Source: an uncultured Clostridia bacterium (GTDB lineage Bacteria; Bacillota; Clostridia; Christensenellales; Borkfalkiaceae). From it: a stretch of 55,618 nucleotides of DNA. This document shows positions 37,101-44,615 of this stretch, one piece after another. Positions within the stretch are counted from its first letter, which is position 1; the number at the start of each line of letters is the position of its first letter. Where the stretch lies: assembly GCA_904374385.1 (NCBI GenBank), contig CAJFGA010000003.1, forward strand, positions 1 to 55,618, in the 5' to 3' direction. The translations under genes were made by a program, and so were the position numbers. The notes beneath the pieces are model-generated. The model was given only the letters and a program-made list of their open reading frames with translations. It was not told the origin of the DNA and made no database searches.

Positions 37101-39763
37101 ACTCCAACGGCGGAAGCAGTGCGGCTCCTTCGGTCATGTACCTTAAGAATATAGAATATCTTGAAAACTTTACCGTTCCCGATCTCGTCATCCCCGACGG
37201 CACGCCCATCGTGCGCGATACGGCAGACTATATCGATTATGTGACGGTCGAAGAACAGACATCCGGACACTTTGAAGGCTCATATAAATATACGAACACG
37301 TCCGGCGGGCAGGACGAGAGCGGAAGCAAGCCTAACTACGGCGAAAGCGGCGTATATTTCTGGAATGTAGTCAATCCGAATACGGGAGAAGCGGGCGCAT
37401 TCTTTACGCAGGGATATAAATGGCTGAAAGTACCGGTGTATATCGAAAGCGGCGCAGAATCGATTTCCATCCGCGTCAGTGCGCAGTGGAATCTCACGCA
37501 GTATTGGCCGCAGAACATTCCCGTCGGCGAAGAGTTTTCGCCCGAGATTCTCGGTCAGGCATATATCTGCGATGCGGACGGCGTACGGGTAAGCCTCATC
37601 GAAACGGGCGTCTGGTACGATATATTCATCCCAGTAGATTATACCGATACGGAAGTAGGCATCGCTTACGTATGCATATACTCCAACGGGGGAACGGCCG
37701 AAGAACCGTCCGTCATGTATATAAAGAAAGCAGAATTCCTCAAAACGTTTGACGTGCCGGAGTATCCGGCGGAAGAACCCGCCGATCCGAGCGTAGGCAA
37801 CCTCTATGTGCGCGACGATCAAAAGGACAAAGCGAGCGTCGTTAAAGATGAAGAAGGCGTGTGGACCTACACGAACAAGTCTGGCGGACTCAAAGATGCA
37901 AATCCGACTTACGGCGAAACGGGCGTGTTCTTTATGGAAGTTTCGGCGGGCAGTTTCGATTACAGGCTCGTCCGCACGGAAATCAAAATCGGCGAAAATG
38001 TTTCATCCATAACTCTGCGTTTCGGCGAGCTGACGATGGGGCAATCGTATTGGGTGGAAGAGATCATGGTCGGAGAGGCCCTGCCCGCGCGGACGATCTA
38101 TCTGTACGACGAGTCGGGCAATATGGCGGAGAGTCTGGAGCGCGGCGTCTGGTATACGCTGTATGTTCCCGTAGATCTTGCATCGCTCAACAGCATTCAG
38201 GCGAACGGCGGCAGCGAAGCGGCGCCTGCGGTGATATATCTGAAAAACATCCGCTATGTAAACGAAATCAGCGAAACGTCTTCCTATGTTTTCGGCGATA
38301 CGGTTACGCAGGATTCCGGCATGAAGAAGTTTGTTTCGTCCGGTACGGAGAGGATGTATGTCAACGGCGTTTCTCGCGGCGGCGTCAGTACTGAATTTGA
38401 AAGCACGGGCGAATTTTTCCGGGCGGGATTCCACGTCGTGAAGATGGATGTCATGTTTTCGGATAACGCATCATCGCTGACGTTTGTGTTCGGCGGAAAT
38501 GCAAACGGCGGACAGACGAGCGAATATACGTTTACGGTAGGCAGCGGCGCCATTGGAAACGCAAAGATATTGGATGCGGATGGCAGAGCGGTCGCAACGA
38601 TCGAAAGCGGCGTCTGGTACAGCGTTTTCGTATATCTCGATTATACGCAGACGACGGGCTGGACCGACTTTTATGCGACGCTCGGCGGCGGATCGGCGGA
38701 CGCTGCGGCGGTTCTGTACGTGAAAGACGCAGAATTTATGAAGGAGTTCCCCGCAGAAGAACCGCAGACGAAAGAGGGCAACCTTTTCGTTCGCGATGAT
38801 TATGCCGACAGGGCAAGTGTTGTGAAGGGCGAAGACGGAGTATGGACTTATACGAACCGTACCAGCGGCATAAAGGAAGGAAATTCTCAGAATTGGGGCG
38901 AAGCCGGCGTATTCTTTACCGAAGTCACGGGTGACGGGACCGGAGGAGAGTTTTTTGAAGAGGGGTACCGCCTCATCCGAATGGAAATTAAGATCGGCGA
39001 AAACGTTTCTTCCATAACCCTGCGCTTTGGCGCCAGCACGAGCAGCTCTTATTGGATAGAAGAGATCATGGTCGGAGCGGCGCTTCCCGGCCGTACGATT
39101 TATCTGTACGACGAATCGGGCAACATGGCGGAGAGCCTGGAGCGCGGCGTCTGGTACGTTTTGTATATTCCCGTCGAAGACGCAACGGCTCTGAACAGCC
39201 TTCTTTCCAACGGCGGCGGCGAAACGGCCCCGGCGGTGATGTATCTGAAAAATATCACGTATGTGAACCAGATCAGCGAAACGTCTTCCTATGTGTTCGG
39301 CGATACGGTTACGCAGGACACCGATGCGAAAAAGTTCACCTCTTCGGGTGAGGAAAAAATGTTTGTAAACGGCGTTACGCGCAGTAATGTCAATACGGCA
39401 TTTGAAAGCACGGGCGAATTTTTCCGGGCAGGATTCCATGTCGTGAGGATGCAAGTGCGGTTCGCGGAAAACGTATCCGCAATGACATTCACTTTTGCGG
39501 GAGATGTCAACGACTGGTCGCAGGCTGTCTCTTCTGTAACGGTAGGCGGAGGAATTTCTGGCACGGCGGCCGTCTTTGATGAAAGCGGAGCGGCTGTCGA
39601 AACAATCGAGCGCGGCGTTTGGTATACCGTTTGTGTTTCTCTCGATTATACGCAAACGACGGGCTGGTCGGAGTTTGCCGTCACGCTCAGCGGCGGTACA
39701 GCAGACGCGCCTGCCGTCATATATGTAGGCGAAGTAGAATTTTTGAAACAGATGCCTCAATAA
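34160..39763 (+). CDS. Giant multimodular surface lipoprotein, 1867 aa
   Basis: A lipobox (TAC-GGQ) near residue 26. Residues 30-115 form a bacterial Ig-like (Big2) module (SLDWKSSDESIVTVQSG), and two more Ig-like stretches follow to about 300. The rest is a series of ~150-residue beta-sandwich modules with a shared plan: a start such as GEFKGAWKYVNRTSG, then NWGESGVLF, a FFxEGYxxIxxxIY strand, SSIxL, and GVWYxLYIPVD near the end. The last two ~320-residue blocks are near copies. No catalytic motif was seen. The plan suggests repeated carbohydrate-binding modules that give avidity for a polymer. It is the last gene of the island at this end and has GGGAGG before its ATG. Confidence 0.8.
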   Translation: MRKRIYLCIAALVLMFAAAVGFTACGGQTTGGSDGFLLAEGANMVWLDRYEEADVVLASGDSASLDWKSSDESIVTVQSGLLIAQGEGETTVTVSDGNKTETITVRVRDSGIKPRFSFDEADAFLGESVSFPNTITYNDKIYTPELEFEISFADDSYASFENGKITGMKLGSTTATVSAPYKGITLEKTIAINVKEPLNIVVESSEVEIYNVEGKFGEAELVARAMYLGEEVSGAKITYSAVSGADCVTIDGSTVKAEKEGAAVIQASYSDGDTTATAQISVTILPNYVETTYENVSFHDITWKEYDGEIGGRTGVIEYKAGADITPDTCFDHRVAEAHAGDKLLTLYAQGYRYFTYDLYYTSNQNLMIGTGPFTSWISVGDFFRKDYFKIISDGKVTNILEKDTWMTMVYDLKALWMSDIGMTADFFFFVNDATTSQYITDVRFYMDDAFIPSENLVYEDCGDYVQATNDEFDVMIPVSRNYSMDTGLPSTVVNPGEAPEYGEYGGTVGGRNGAYVYRTNISDGWKNSLIVATSMNQTYDDSMYALNSRGSYLTFDIYPEEADTLIFRINHLSDTATIKVGSTNLGQFDGWLYVIRDGKIQNTIEAGVWQTVCLAYSDNYREDCVGGSITFSAETSGSVIFIDDVRYRKTSDFLPEEFAEETYAPVLDNAAQNVSLERVTAGEFKGAYKYENGTGSADAENGLTFKNLLNSDGTAGEFFTDGYQYIRMQLYLSDSVSSIVLNVSGDGLEAYRKEIRPGEAFDGIPVFTQDERQTKTISAGVWYDFYIPVSCQGSVSAEADVRLVAVGSGSTPAALYLKNVSFEVSVQTPYLREGTGGVSLELLTSGEFKGAWKYVNRTSGEEVGEGQNWGESGVLFSRVTQPDGSGPAAFFNEGYHWIKVDIYAAENISSLSVRSTADRNYNSYWEREVSVGTSLYNFSLYLFDASGDRANRFERNTWYTLYIPVDYSSLDIGYVYIMLYSNGGSSAAPSVMYLKNIEYLENFTVPDLVIPDGTPIVRDTADYIDYVTVEEQTSGHFEGSYKYTNTSGGQDESGSKPNYGESGVYFWNVVNPNTGEAGAFFTQGYKWLKVPVYIESGAESISIRVSAQWNLTQYWPQNIPVGEEFSPEILGQAYICDADGVRVSLIETGVWYDIFIPVDYTDTEVGIAYVCIYSNGGTAEEPSVMYIKKAEFLKTFDVPEYPAEEPADPSVGNLYVRDDQKDKASVVKDEEGVWTYTNKSGGLKDANPTYGETGVFFMEVSAGSFDYRLVRTEIKIGENVSSITLRFGELTMGQSYWVEEIMVGEALPARTIYLYDESGNMAESLERGVWYTLYVPVDLASLNSIQANGGSEAAPAVIYLKNIRYVNEISETSSYVFGDTVTQDSGMKKFVSSGTERMYVNGVSRGGVSTEFESTGEFFRAGFHVVKMDVMFSDNASSLTFVFGGNANGGQTSEYTFTVGSGAIGNAKILDADGRAVATIESGVWYSVFVYLDYTQTTGWTDFYATLGGGSADAAAVLYVKDAEFMKEFPAEEPQTKEGNLFVRDDYADRASVVKGEDGVWTYTNRTSGIKEGNSQNWGEAGVFFTEVTGDGTGGEFFEEGYRLIRMEIKIGENVSSITLRFGASTSSSYWIEEIMVGAALPGRTIYLYDESGNMAESLERGVWYVLYIPVEDATALNSLLSNGGGETAPAVMYLKNITYVNQISETSSYVFGDTVTQDTDAKKFTSSGEEKMFVNGVTRSNVNTAFESTGEFFRAGFHVVRMQVRFAENVSAMTFTFAGDVNDWSQAVSSVTVGGGISGTAAVFDESGAAVETIERGVWYTVCVSLDYTQTTGWSEFAVTLSGGTADAPAVIYVGEVEFLKQMPQ
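37798..39751 (+). repeat. Tandem duplication of a ~970-bp coding block
   Basis: Block 1 (about 37798-38757) and block 2 (about 38779-39751) encode two near-identical double modules. Long exact stretches recur about 980-1020 bp apart, for example the segments encoding YLYDESGNMAESLERGVWY, SETSSYVFGDTVTQD and FESTGEFFRAGFHVV. Block 1 lacks about six residues where block 2 has GDGTGGEFFEEGY. Confidence 0.8.
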
Positions 39764-39772
39764 GTAACAGCG

Positions 39773-39798
39773 AGCGCCGCCGGATATCCGGCGGCGCT
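39773..39798. terminator. Perfect 26-bp palindrome after the giant gene
   Basis: AGCGCCGCCGGAT and its exact complement, 10 bp after the stop codon. No T run follows, so it may be a weak terminator or an mRNA-stabilising hairpin. It lies 34 bp from the right attachment half-site. Confidence 0.5.
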
Positions 39799-39831
39799 TA
39801 GAACTAAAAATACAGTATGGAATGGCTCTGT

Positions 39832-39866
39832 AATAATTCCCTTATGTAACCTGCTCTGTAGGTCCG
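39832..39866. other. Right attachment junction (attR)
   Basis: Element half-site AATAATTCCCTTAT (39832-39845), core GTAAC (39846-39850), host half-site CTGCTCTGTAGGTCC (39851-39865). The element half-site is the inverse of the left one (13 of 14 positions). The host half-sites of the two ends also form an imperfect inverted pair. Confidence 0.85.
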
Positions 39867-40168
39867 GTCGGGCCCGTTGAACCGGTGGCGCCGGTAGCGC
39901 CCGTGCCCGTTGCCCCCGTCGCGCCTGTGGGACCGGTAGGTCCGGTCGGCCCCGTAGGACCGGTGGCGCCGGTAGCGCCCGTGCCTGTCGCCCCCGTCGC
40001 GCCCGTAGGACCGGTAGGCCCGGTGGGGCCGCGCTGTCCGGCAGGGCCCTGCGGGCCTGTGGGGCCTGCCGGCCCCATATTGCCGCGCACAACGACCGTT
40101 TCAGTGTTTACAACACAGCTGCAGCAGGTGTGGCAGGTGTTTTTTTCTTCGTCATAAAAACAGCTCAT
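39842..40168 (-). pseudogene. Collagen-like protein, 5' part (split by the island)
   Basis: The N-terminal 108 codons of the split gene: a Cys-rich leader ([18 protein letters not shown]), then [19 protein letters not shown] and GPT/GAT triplets, ending EQVT and a TAA contributed by the island half-site. Its start overlaps the glycosyltransferase stop codon (ATGA), so the two form an operon and the glycosyltransferase probably glycosylates the threonines of the collagen-like part. As it stands the cell can make only a truncated stalk without the C-terminal domain. Confidence 0.85.
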
Positions 40169-41244
40169 AAGTTTTTTCCTTTGCTTTTTAATAGATTTTC
40201 GAAATAAAGTTTGTTGTGAAGATAACTTTTGTCTGACGGCTTATACTGCCCCGCCAGCGCATTGTAGGCCGCGGCGCGTTCGTATTCGCCCAGTTTGTCG
40301 TAGCAAACGGCAAGCCAAATGCAGGGAAGAAACCCGCTGCAATCGGGCAGCACAAAGCCGCCCGCCTTGGCGTCCGCTTTTTCATTCAGCGCGAGCTTAT
40401 ACCAAAAGATTGCCTGACGGAAATCTCCCTCCTCAAAGAAGGCTGCCCCAAGGTCGCAGCAGATCTCCGGCCGAGGCGGCGCATATTCAAAACTTTTGAA
40501 CAGCGCCACTAAACTTTTGCGGCGCCTGCCCAAGGCTTTGTAACAAGCGGCAAGATCGCGGCACGCGCAAATTTTATTTTCTATCCAGCCGTCTCCGCGC
40601 AAAAACCATTCATACGCAGAGGCAGCCGTATCGTACAGCCCGTTGTCTTTCAATTCCCGCGCGAAATAAAATTTTTGCCTTTCGTCCGGCGTCTTGCCGC
40701 GCGAAAACTGCTTGGCATAGATGCATAAATTGCGGCAGGTCGCTCTGCGCCCCTGCGGCTTTTTGTGGGTCACGACGGCGTCAGCATATTCGATTTTTCC
40801 CGAAACGGGGATCACCTCGTGTACCGCGCCCGTCCATAAAAAACCGCAGGCACGCCTGACGATGCGCTCGCGGTAATACAGAAGCGCATCCCGTTCTTCT
40901 CCCATGCGATAGGGCAGCATATAGGCGTCTACTGTGCCGTCTAACTTCTCTTTAAGGGAAAGCAGTGCCGCTCTGTCGCCGGGCAGCAGCACGTCGTCTG
41001 CGTCCAGCCACATGATATAGTCCGCTTTCGACAGAGAGAAAGAAAAATTTCTTGCCGCGGCAAAGTCGTCCTGCCATAAAAAATCGGCAACGACGTCCGC
41101 ATATTTGCTCGCGATTTCTTTTGTGTCGTCTTTTGAGCCGGTATCGGCCACGGCGATATGGTCAAAAATGCCCGATGCGCTCTGCAGGCAACGCGCAAGT
41201 ACACCTTCTTCGTCTTTGACGATCATGCATAAGCCGAGTGTCAT
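40165..41244 (-). CDS. Family 2 glycosyltransferase with TPR-like C-terminus, 359 aa
   Basis: An N-terminal GT-A domain of family 2 ([20 protein letters not shown]; DxD motif DAD at residues 81-83 in MWLDADDVL), then an acceptor-side region with WTGAVHEVI. From about residue 205 there are TPR-like helix pairs ([53 protein letters not shown]). Such SunS/TPR glycosyltransferases transfer sugar to proteins. It is cotranscribed and translationally coupled with the collagen-like gene, its likely target. GAGG lies before the ATG. Cytoplasmic. Confidence 0.88.
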   Translation of the reverse strand: MTLGLCMIVKDEEGVLARCLQSASGIFDHIAVADTGSKDDTKEIASKYADVVADFLWQDDFAAARNFSFSLSKADYIMWLDADDVLLPGDRAALLSLKEKLDGTVDAYMLPYRMGEERDALLYYRERIVRRACGFLWTGAVHEVIPVSGKIEYADAVVTHKKPQGRRATCRNLCIYAKQFSRGKTPDERQKFYFARELKDNGLYDTAASAYEWFLRGDGWIENKICACRDLAACYKALGRRRKSLVALFKSFEYAPPRPEICCDLGAAFFEEGDFRQAIFWYKLALNEKADAKAGGFVLPDCSGFLPCIWLAVCYDKLGEYERAAAYNALAGQYKPSDKSYLHNKLYFENLLKSKGKNL

Positions 41245-41295
41245 GTCTTCCTCTTCCGTATTTCTTTTGCGGGGCGCGCTGTGCGCCCGTATTTA

Positions 41296-41324
41296 CATAA
41301 TATGCAACTTTTTTTGGATTCGGT
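41296..41324 (-). promoter_or_regulatory. Possible sporulation-sigma promoter of the glycosyltransferase-collagen operon
   Basis: The minus strand has ACC (41324-41322), 17 nt, then CATATTATG (41304-41296), close to the sigma-K pattern AC-N16/17-CATAnnnTA (last base differs). No sigma-A promoter is seen in this 150-bp gap on this strand. Speculative. Confidence 0.3.
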
Positions 41325-41334
41325 GAATTTTTCT

Positions 41335-41363
41335 TTGTGTTTTTTTAAAATCTTTGCTATAAT
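41335..41363 (+). promoter_or_regulatory. Promoter of tRNA-Arg
   Basis: TTGTGT (41335-41340), 17-bp spacer, TATAAT (41358-41363), about 30 bp before the tRNA. Confidence 0.7.
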
Positions 41364-41393
41364 AATGCGGTACAGGCAAGTGCCGAAGCATAC

Positions 41394-41468
41394 GCACTCG
41401 TAGTATAACGGATAGAACGGTGGCCTCCGGAGCCGCAGATCCGGGTTCGATTCCCGGCGAGTGTACCA
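41394..41468 (+). tRNA. tRNA-Arg (anticodon CCG)
   Basis: Acceptor stem GCACTCG/CGAGTGT (one G-U pair at the end). The anticodon stem GTGGC/GCCGC encloses the loop CTCCGGA, whose centre CCG reads CGG. The T-arm is CCGGG-TTCGATT-CCCGG. CCA is encoded. The D-arm is GTAT with GGAT in the loop. 75 nt. Confidence 0.93.
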
Positions 41469-41495
41469 TGATTCGCGGTGAAAAATGCTGCGGAC

Positions 41496-41540
41496 AAAAC
41501 ACCTTAAAAAACGGTAAGTTTTTCAAGGTGTTTTGCTTTT
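41496..41540 (+). terminator. Terminator after tRNA-Arg
   Basis: A 10-bp stem AAAACACCTT/AAGGTGTTTT around a 19-nt loop, followed by GCTTTTT. Confidence 0.8.
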
Positions 41541-41942
41541 TAACGGGTAAAAACAGGCCTTTGGCAAAATTTGGAGTTGCTATGTTTTTAACGTTATTTC
41601 AAAAATCGGGAAGCAAATTCACAAGGTCTCATAGGTAAGAGTTTAGGCTCCGCCGTTAGACGATCTGTAAATTTAGATTTCACTTGACACATCGACGTTT
41701 TGGTAATATGAAGAGTTTATATAAATAGTGTTTGCCGAATAAAGAGATTTAAATTAAATGTGTAAAATAGTCGGTAAATAAATTGGATTAGATTAAATTT
41801 TTTAGAAATGACAATATGCTTTTTTTGATCAGCAAAATTATAAACATTGGGGGGGTTCCAATGAATGGTTTTTAAGTGCGGAGCATAACTTTATGTATTC
41901 TTCCGTACTTTCATATTTTTAAGATAAAGGAGGGAATCGATT
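41541..41942. other. AT-rich intergenic region after tRNA-Arg
   Basis: About 400 bp, clearly richer in A+T than the surroundings. It holds a candidate promoter (TTGACA 41684-41689, 17-bp spacer, TATGAA 41707-41712), about 230 bp before the lipoprotein gene. I found no copy of the tRNA 3' end that would mark a second integration site. Confidence 0.5.
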
Positions 41943-42470
41943 ATGAATAAACTTTTAGTGACGGTAATATTGCTCTTTGCCTTTGCGCTTGCCGGCTGTG
42001 CGGACGATACTCCTTTGCTTGAATATGGCTTTGACGGTTCAAGCGCAACCGATCCGCCGCAAATCTCCTACAAATGCGGATATGTTTTGCCGCAAACGGA
42101 GTTTGAAAAGGATAATGTTTTTATCGATGTGTATTACGGTGAGATAGATGGTGGATCTTTAGAAAATAATCAAACAATGAGATTATACTTTATTGGAGCA
42201 GAACCAACTGACCCGTGGTACGAAGACGATAATGCTTGCTTTATTAAAGAATTGAGTAGCGAAGAATTCAACTCGGATAAATATATATGGAAAGGAAAAG
42301 ACGGCTATCACGAAAGAATGGTCATTCCGGAAGAATTATTTGACCGCCAAGAAGGTTTCATTACTTTTATAATGGTGAACTATGATGCTGGTTTCAAAAG
42401 TCGTCAAAGTTTTCGAGTCAATTTTAATTTGGAAGACGATATCGTTACATTAACTGTTCCAACGAGATGA
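41943..42470 (+). CDS. Hypothetical lipoprotein, 175 aa
   Basis: The signal peptide (MNKLLVTVILLFAFALAGC) has a clear lipobox LAGC at residue 19, so the protein is anchored on the outer membrane face. The mature part is acidic, with several Tyr/Trp/Asp-rich stretches, and ends in strands (RQSFRVNFNLEDDIVTLTVP), suggesting a single beta-sandwich. No family recognised. A strong AAAGGAGGG site precedes the ATG. Its codon use is more A/T-rich than its neighbours, and it sits in an AT-rich patch beside a tRNA, which hints at acquisition. Confidence 0.75.
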   Translation: MNKLLVTVILLFAFALAGCADDTPLLEYGFDGSSATDPPQISYKCGYVLPQTEFEKDNVFIDVYYGEIDGGSLENNQTMRLYFIGAEPTDPWYEDDNACFIKELSSEEFNSDKYIWKGKDGYHERMVIPEELFDRQEGFITFIMVNYDAGFKSRQSFRVNFNLEDDIVTLTVPTR

Positions 42471-42541
42471 TTTTACGCTTTTGTGTCAGAAACGGTATTC
42501 GTCGGTCACGGAAGAGATAACAGAAGACAATTTTACCGTAA

Positions 42542-42588
42542 AGCCCACAAACGGGGCGGCAGATAAAACTGCCGCCCCGTTGTGGGCT
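42542..42588. repeat. Long hairpin (20-bp stem)
   Basis: An inverted repeat starting AGCCCACAAACGGGGCGGCAG, with one bulged base and a 6-nt loop (ATAAAA). No T run follows on either strand. It lies in the 540-bp gene-free stretch 42471-43009, with the repeat unit and terminator listed next. Confidence 0.75.
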
Positions 42589-42709
42589 GAAAGAGACGTT
42601 GAAACAGCCCGAGAAGCCGTCCGCTTTTTGTATAATAAAAGTCCCGCGATCTTCGCGGAGTCCAAAAGGGGATTAGCCGATGAACAGAAAAACAGGCGTT
42701 CACCTGACA

Positions 42710-42773
42710 GAAAGCGACCGATAATAAAGGCTTCCCCTTGGGGAAAGCTGTCGCCGAAGGTGACAGAGGAGAG
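42710..42773. repeat. Dispersed intergenic repeat, copy 1
   Basis: Starts GAAAGCGACCGATAATAAAGG, then a CCCCTTGGGG inverted core, then GTCGCCGAAGGTGACAG. Nearly the same series occurs at 51115-51178. Surrounding sequence (CGCCTTCCCGTCGGGAGAAGGC) has the same style of nested short palindromes. Confidence 0.75.
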
Positions 42774-42917
42774 GGACGGCAAAAGGATAAATATGCGAGC
42801 GCCTTCCCGTCGGGAGAAGGCAAAGAGCGCGCCCGTTTACGGACAGTGAGCAACAACCTCGCGGCATCGTAAGCGCGGCCTGCGCGCCGCGGGCAGTGTC
42901 AGGATTTACAGCGCGAA

Positions 42918-42954
42918 AACAAACATCCGCCGGCTTTGCCGGCGGACGTTTGTT
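42918..42954 (-). terminator. Terminator of the MATE gene
   Basis: A 17-bp stem (AACAAACATCCGCCGGC with its complement, one mismatch) around TTT; on the minus strand the stem end is followed by TTTTCGC. It lies 55 bp after the MATE stop codon. Confidence 0.75.
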
Positions 42955-43009
42955 GCGTTAAGTATCTTTCAATACAAAAAATTTAGGTTCGGAGCGAATC
43001 TTATATCGA

Positions 43010-44326
43010 TCAAACGGCCTCCTTTACAGAACTGTTTACCCGATCGTTTTTTCTGCTGACGATCAGCAAAAGCAGCGCGATGTCTGCCGTGAGGATCTGC
43101 GCGGAAACGGCGCTCCACCAGACGCCCGCCTGCCCCATAAAGAGCGGCAGGATAAACAAAAGCACGAGCATCAGCAGCGGTTCGGCATACACGCAAAGAT
43201 AGGAAAAAGCCGTCTTTTCCGTAGCGTAAAATCCCGCCGTCGTAATGCGGGAAAAGGCGTAAAACAGCAAGCCAATCAGAAAAATCGGCAATACCTGTGC
43301 CACGTCCTCTCCGACGCTCGCCGAAGAGCCGAACAGCGGCCCCACGGCATGGCGGGCAAAAAATAAGATCAGGCAGCAGAGCGCGGCGAGAATGCCGGCG
43401 GCCGCATAGGCAATCTTTTTGATTTTACCGCTCGTTAAAAGCTGTCCCTGTCCGTAATACTGGCTCATCAGCGGCTGGCTTCCGTCGCCCACGCCCTGTA
43501 TCAGCATCTGCGCGATCGTCATGGCATAGGCGATACAGGCATAGCACGCCACGGCGGCTTCGCCGCCGTGCATCATGCAAAAGCGGTTGATCAGCATTAG
43601 AGAGATCATCGGGGAAAGGGTCAGTCCGAAGGGCGCGATGCCCACCTTTGCGATCCTCGCCGCACATTTTCCGAAAGACGCGAAGGAGCCGAACAGGGGG
43701 AGTTTTTTGAACAGCAGATAGGCAAAGGCCTCGATCGCCGTGATCGCCTGTCCGAGGATGGTCGCGATCGCCGCGCCCTCTGTCCCGCGGTGCAATACCC
43801 ACACGAACAGATAATCGAGCAGGATATTTGCGGCAAAGCCGGACATCATGGTGATGAATGCGAATACCGAACCGCCGTTGTTGCGGATAATGGGAACGAT
43901 CCCCGTGGCAAAGATCTGAAAGGCCGCTCCCAGCACGATGACGTCGAGGTAATCTTTCCCCAGCGCAAGCACATCACCCTCGGCGCCGAATAGCCGCAGG
44001 ATAGGTTCTGTAATAAAGATAAACGCCGTCATCACGATGCCGGCAAACAGAAGGAGGTAGAGCGCGGCGCGGATATATCGGTTCGCCGATTCGGTATCCC
44101 CATTCCCCCTTTTTACAGACCAAATCACGGCGCCGCCCATGCCGATGCCCGTGCCGAGCGATTGGATCAGCGCCGCGACGGGGAAAGCGATATTGATCGC
44201 GGAAAGGCCCGCGTCTCCCATGCTCTGTCCGACAAAAAATCCGTCCACGATCGCATAGACGCCCGACAGGGCGAACGCCAATACGGAGGGGACGACGTAT
44301 TTTGCAAATATTTTGTATAGGTTCAT
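43010..44326 (-). CDS. MATE family efflux transporter, 438 aa
   Basis: Twelve predicted membrane helices, starting VVPSVLAFALSGVYAIVDGFFVGQSMG, a hallmark MATE N-terminus; the second six-helix half begins around residue 230. It exports cationic compounds or drugs using the sodium or proton gradient; the substrate is unknown. The start at 44326 has GAGGG 4 nt upstream; the in-frame extension to 44563 runs back through the promoter and is rejected. Single gene, divergent from the P-type ATPase. Confidence 0.92.
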   Translation of the reverse strand: MNLYKIFAKYVVPSVLAFALSGVYAIVDGFFVGQSMGDAGLSAINIAFPVAALIQSLGTGIGMGGAVIWSVKRGNGDTESANRYIRAALYLLLFAGIVMTAFIFITEPILRLFGAEGDVLALGKDYLDVIVLGAAFQIFATGIVPIIRNNGGSVFAFITMMSGFAANILLDYLFVWVLHRGTEGAAIATILGQAITAIEAFAYLLFKKLPLFGSFASFGKCAARIAKVGIAPFGLTLSPMISLMLINRFCMMHGGEAAVACYACIAYAMTIAQMLIQGVGDGSQPLMSQYYGQGQLLTSGKIKKIAYAAAGILAALCCLILFFARHAVGPLFGSSASVGEDVAQVLPIFLIGLLFYAFSRITTAGFYATEKTAFSYLCVYAEPLLMLVLLFILPLFMGQAGVWWSAVSAQILTADIALLLLIVSRKNDRVNSSVKEAV

Positions 44327-44386
44327 AGATCCCTCAATTTTACAGTTTGCGCAGCGCGCCGAACCGCATACCGAAGTGCTTTTACT

Positions 44387-44416
44387 ATTATAATATAGGC
44401 AGGGGAAAATTGTCAA
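44387..44416 (-). promoter_or_regulatory. Promoter of the MATE gene
   Basis: The minus strand has TTGACA (44416-44411), an 18-bp spacer and TATAAT (44392-44387). Confidence 0.85.
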
Positions 44417-44526
44417 TGATATCGGACCGCTGTACTGCCCGCGCGTGGAAAAAAGGCATAGGGAAATTGCCCCTTTGTATTTTCCTAAAAAAATAGTGAA
44501 ATAATAATAATTAAGCGGAAAACAAT

Positions 44527-44556
44527 TTGAAAAAAGAGGCATGCCTATGCTATAAT
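44527..44556 (+). promoter_or_regulatory. Promoter of the P-type ATPase gene
   Basis: TTGAAA (44527-44532), 18-bp spacer, TATAAT (44551-44556). Confidence 0.8.
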
Positions 44557-44615
44557 AAATCACCCAAGCAAATTTGTACAGACTGAGGCGGTCAAAAAAT
44601 CATAAGGGAGGAAAC

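Larger units (their letters stand above)
5342..39850. mobile_element. 34.5-kb serine-integrase genomic island with glycan-utilisation cargo
   Basis: It is bounded by directly repeated GTAAC cores (5342-5346 and 39846-39850) carrying inverted element half-sites, with a large serine recombinase gene directly inside the left junction. It splits a collagen-like gene, and precise removal restores the frame. The cargo is a LacI operon, a two-gene glycosidase operon and an AraC-linked importer operon. I see no relaxase, type IV secretion, replication, terminase or capsid gene, so it is either a minimal integrative island, moved in trans, or a domesticated element. Confidence 0.85.

Noticed and set aside
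5342-39850. Prophage or conjugative element
   Set aside because: No capsid, terminase, lysis, relaxase, coupling protein or type IV secretion gene is visible.
39885-40080. CRISPR-like array in the regular short repeats
   Set aside because: The periodicity is that of Gly-X-Thr codons within a reading frame; there are no spacers and no cas genes.
41293-41526. Reading frame on the minus strand across tRNA-Arg (77 residues)
   Set aside because: It is the reverse of the tRNA and its terminator, a common false gene; it has no ribosome site.
42481-42849. 122-codon frame in the gap before the MATE gene
   Set aside because: It runs through hairpins and the dispersed repeat, has no ribosome site and no protein-like composition.
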